Source of the DNA: DASXRA01 sp036506155
GTDB lineage: Bacteria > Actinomycetota > Actinomycetes > Mycobacteriales > Jatrophihabitantaceae
NCBI GenBank assembly: GCA_036506155.1
Contig: DASXSF010000082.1
Span: 4,625 to 68,624, forward strand
Length of the DNA stretch: 64,000 nucleotides
Reading direction: 5' to 3'
Below, piece by piece: positions 62,239-64,000 of this stretch; position 1 is the stretch's first letter; every line of letters begins with the position of its first letter. Below the pieces are notes generated by a model, which was given only the letters and a program-made list of their open reading frames with translations, made no database searches and was not told the origin of the DNA. The translations under genes and the position numbers were made by a program.

Positions 62239-62762
62239 CCCGACAGCCTCCCAAACTGGAACCCCGCACGATCAGCTGGGGCCAACCTACGTGACGACAA
62301 CTGGGGCCGAACTATTTGACGAGACGCAGCCACAGCCTGCCGTCTCGAAATGACCGTGCTCCCGCAGGAGCGCACGCCCCGACGGCGGCTATGTCCGGGC
62401 GCCTTGCGCTACGAGCCGCAATGCATACCTAGGTGGTGAGCCGCAACGGCAGCCGCGCGTGGCCGTCGATCGGGGCGGATCGACATCACTACGCGAGTTC
62501 TTCTGTATCGGTCCGGATGGATCGTTCTCGCGCACCTCACGACCATGATCGACCACTGTGGCCCTGGCCGAAGCGCACTGTATTGCGAATACACGCTCAC
62601 TTGACAATTCGTCGAAGTCGATTGATGGCGCGACCCGCACTCGCAACAACTCGGTTGGATACGGACACGGCACCCGCGGTGGTGATCACAACCGCGTAGC
62701 CGCGTTGTGGCCATCAGTGGTGCCGTGTCCGCCCGCACTGCTGATGTTTCAGCTGGACACCT
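62239..62762. other. 520-bp gap carrying IS-end-like repeats
   Basis: No supported gene. Holds the tandem repeats listed separately at 62276-62322. Confidence 0.45.
62276..62322. repeat. Tandem 22-bp repeats, IS21-like terminus
   Basis: CTGGGGCCAACCTACGTGACGA (62276-62297, shown in two parts: CTGGGGCCAACC and TACGTGACGA) and CTGGGGCCGAACTATTTGACGA (62301-62322) share 18 of 22 positions with a 25-bp period. Multiple repeats of this length at an element end are characteristic of IS21 family insertion sequences. Confidence 0.5.
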
Positions 62763-63356
62763 TTATGGATGGAGAAGCTCGCTCTGGACAAGCCATATTT
62801 CCTCACCGGCGGGGCCGCAGGGATCGCTCGGTTTCGCGTCGGTTCCCGAAAGGCCGCCACCGAAGCTCACCTGGTCACCCTCGTGCGCGACGATCTGTCC
62901 GTCGGCGTCGCGTAGTACGGCGTTGGGTTCGAAGCTCACGGTCCACCCCTTGGGCCATTTCATGGGTCGCATCTGGTCCAGCCACGCGCACGGTTGCCCG
63001 TCCACGAGGGCCGCGTGGAAGCGCCCGGTAGTTAGCGCGCCGAACGACAGCTCGCCAGGTTGCCATCCGTCGGACCACAGGGCATGCCCGGAGGACAGCG
63101 TCCGCGGAGGACTGGAACGGCCCGGGCTGACCGGCGAGTCCTCACCGAACAGGTCCGCCCGACCGACGGTGAGCACGGTTGCGGCCACCGCGGCGACGGC
63201 AGCAGCGCTTCCTACGATGGCGACCCGCCGTCCCACGAAATGGTTGCGTGAGACGGGCCTTGCCTGCTGGAGTGCGTCCTGGATGCGTTCCTCGGCGCCC
63301 TCACGAATCGCGATCGAGTCGAAGGCGGCCCGAATATCGTCGTCGGTGTGGTTCAT
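62763..63356 (-). CDS. Membrane-anchored anti-sigma-factor-like protein
   Basis: 197 residues from ATG 63356, which shares one base with the stop of the sigma-factor gene (TGATG). A short acidic cytoplasmic N-terminus (DDDIRAAFDSIAIREGAEER), one membrane span (AIVGSAAAVAAVAATVLTVG, about residues 47-67) and an outside domain of about 130 residues (PCAWLDQMRPMKWPKGWTVS). The arrangement is that of anti-sigma factors encoded behind SigE-type ECF genes; I see no zinc-binding HxxxCxxC motif. Confidence 0.75.
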   Translation of the reverse strand: MNHTDDDIRAAFDSIAIREGAEERIQDALQQARPVSRNHFVGRRVAIVGSAAAVAAVAATVLTVGRADLFGEDSPVSPGRSSPPRTLSSGHALWSDGWQPGELSFGALTTGRFHAALVDGQPCAWLDQMRPMKWPKGWTVSFEPNAVLRDADGQIVAHEGDQVSFGGGLSGTDAKPSDPCGPAGEEIWLVQSELLHP

Positions 63357-63858
63357 CAGTGGGTTCCTCTCTCGAGTGCGTGCTCCTCGACCGCCGCTTT
63401 GCGGAGCGTCGCCAGCGCGCGCGACGCATATCCGCGCACCGTGCCCGGACGGCAACCCAGGAAGGCTGCGATGTCCGCGTCGTCCATGTCTTCGAAGTAG
63501 CGCAGCGCCAACACGACGCGTTGCCGTCTCGGCAGCACCGCGAGCTGCGAAACCAGGTCGGCTCGTTCGGCGAGCGCGGCCGCCGATCGGGTTGGTCATC
63601 ATCGGGCAGCACGGTCGCTGGATCGTCCCGGGTCGAGACGTGATCCCAGCCCCGCATCACCTTGATCAGCACGACCTGAACAAGATCCTCAGCCAACGCC
63701 GGATTCAGAGACATCGCCGTCGCCATCCGCAACAGCGGACGCAGCTGGCCTCGCACGAACTGTTCAAATGTCGCCTGTTTTCGCCCTCTCTCACAACGGC
63801 CGCCAACCCATACACGCATCGGCGCGCCGCGTGTTGTGCCCTCGCGAAGTAGGGACAT
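63356..63858 (-). pseudogene. SigE-type ECF sigma factor, frameshifted with internal loss
   Basis: Region 2 is read in one frame (FEQFVRGQLRPLLRMATAMS, then LAEDLVQVVLIKVMRGWDHV) and region 4 in another (LPRRQRVVLALRYFEDMDDA, then DIAAFLGCRPGTVRGYASRA). About 20-30 residues of the normal region 2/linker are missing between them, and the frame shifts at about 63580-63590. The protein would lack a working linker, so it is probably inactive. Upstream start not fixed (ATG 63858 or 63819). Confidence 0.75.
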
Positions 63859-63891
63859 GGCGCCTCGTCGAAGCCGCCGTCGATCCGGCAC

Positions 63892-64000
63892 AGCTTGTGG
63901 TCTGGGGCCTAGCCCTGCCTATTCAGGTCGTTTGAGTTAGCGATCTTGTGTCGCATTGTTGATCTTCTTTGCGGGGCGGTGGTCGGCGCGCGTGGCTGAT
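63892..64000. other. Right edge, nothing recognised
   Basis: About 110 bp, less GC-rich than the average; no frame long enough to judge. Confidence 0.4.

Noticed and set aside
1..64000. CRISPR array, rRNA, intact tRNA, riboswitch, replication origin
   Set aside because: None seen: no regularly spaced repeats, no complete cloverleaf and no known riboswitch core.

Overview
The window is high-GC DNA with many GTG starts, four-base stop/start overlaps (ATGA, GTGA), a mycobacterial-type 'nitrogen starvation' gene set, an actinobacterial serine-carboxyl peptidase and many decayed genes. It looks like the chromosome of a soil actinomycete. I cannot name the genus from sequence alone.

Region by region. 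0-1.6 kb: a DrrAB-type exporter divergent from a frameshifted MarR regulator. 1.8-11.3 kb: a polyol or rare-sugar utilisation locus with a LacI repressor, an 18-bp perfect palindrome, a MalEFG-like importer without its own ATPase, two medium-chain dehydrogenases and three sugar-phosphate isomerase/epimerase TIM barrels. 11.3-11.5 kb: a truncated gene start runs into a tRNA 3'-end-like sequence. 12-14.8 kb: a two-component system behind a decayed MMPL transporter. 15.2-17.1 kb: a TetR regulator, a frameshifted hydrolase and an LldD stub. 17.4-25 kb: secreted proteins (a BNR/sialidase-like protein, a beta-propeller protein and a sedolisin).

25.8-43.8 kb is the outstanding region. It combines three modules. 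(1) A Nit1C-like set: MSMEG_0572/Sll0783-type protein, MSMEG_0565-type glycosyltransferase, MSMEG_0568-type radical SAM enzyme, GNAT, and Sll0787-type AIR-synthase-like protein, but no nitrilase. (2) An oxamate-carbamoyltransferase-like set: FdrA, DUF1116 (YlbE/AllG-like) and carbamate kinase. (3) A translationally coupled operon whose enzymes match the bacterial coenzyme M pathway: phosphosulfolactate synthase, two aspartase/fumarase-superfamily lyases and a PLP desulfhydrase-like enzyme, together with an unknown Cys-containing protein, DUF1116 and an OsmC thiol peroxidase. A CoA-disulfide-reductase-like flavoprotein, an amidohydrolase and an XRE-cupin regulator head the region. Similar sequence elements lie before several of its transcription units. 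Pseudogenes and mobile-element scraps lie on both sides, so it may be an acquired island. I propose it makes and uses a sulfonate thiol (coenzyme M or a relative) in an ATP-conserving carbamoyl or acyl transfer pathway. That is inference.

44-64 kb holds ordinary genes: a CDF metal exporter, a FetB-like permease, a transglutaminase-like protein, an amidohydrolase, a GH30 glucanase, a DJ-1/PfpI protein, an arginase-family enzyme and an anti-sigma-like protein. It also holds one striking 1094-residue fusion (ferritin-like, CDGSH, ferredoxin-like, CDGSH, truncated-globin-like). Much decay is present too: fragments of VKOR, IS30, integrase, MFS, AraC, a LIV-binding protein and an ECF sigma factor, and a rearranged second copy of the hydrolase 3' end.
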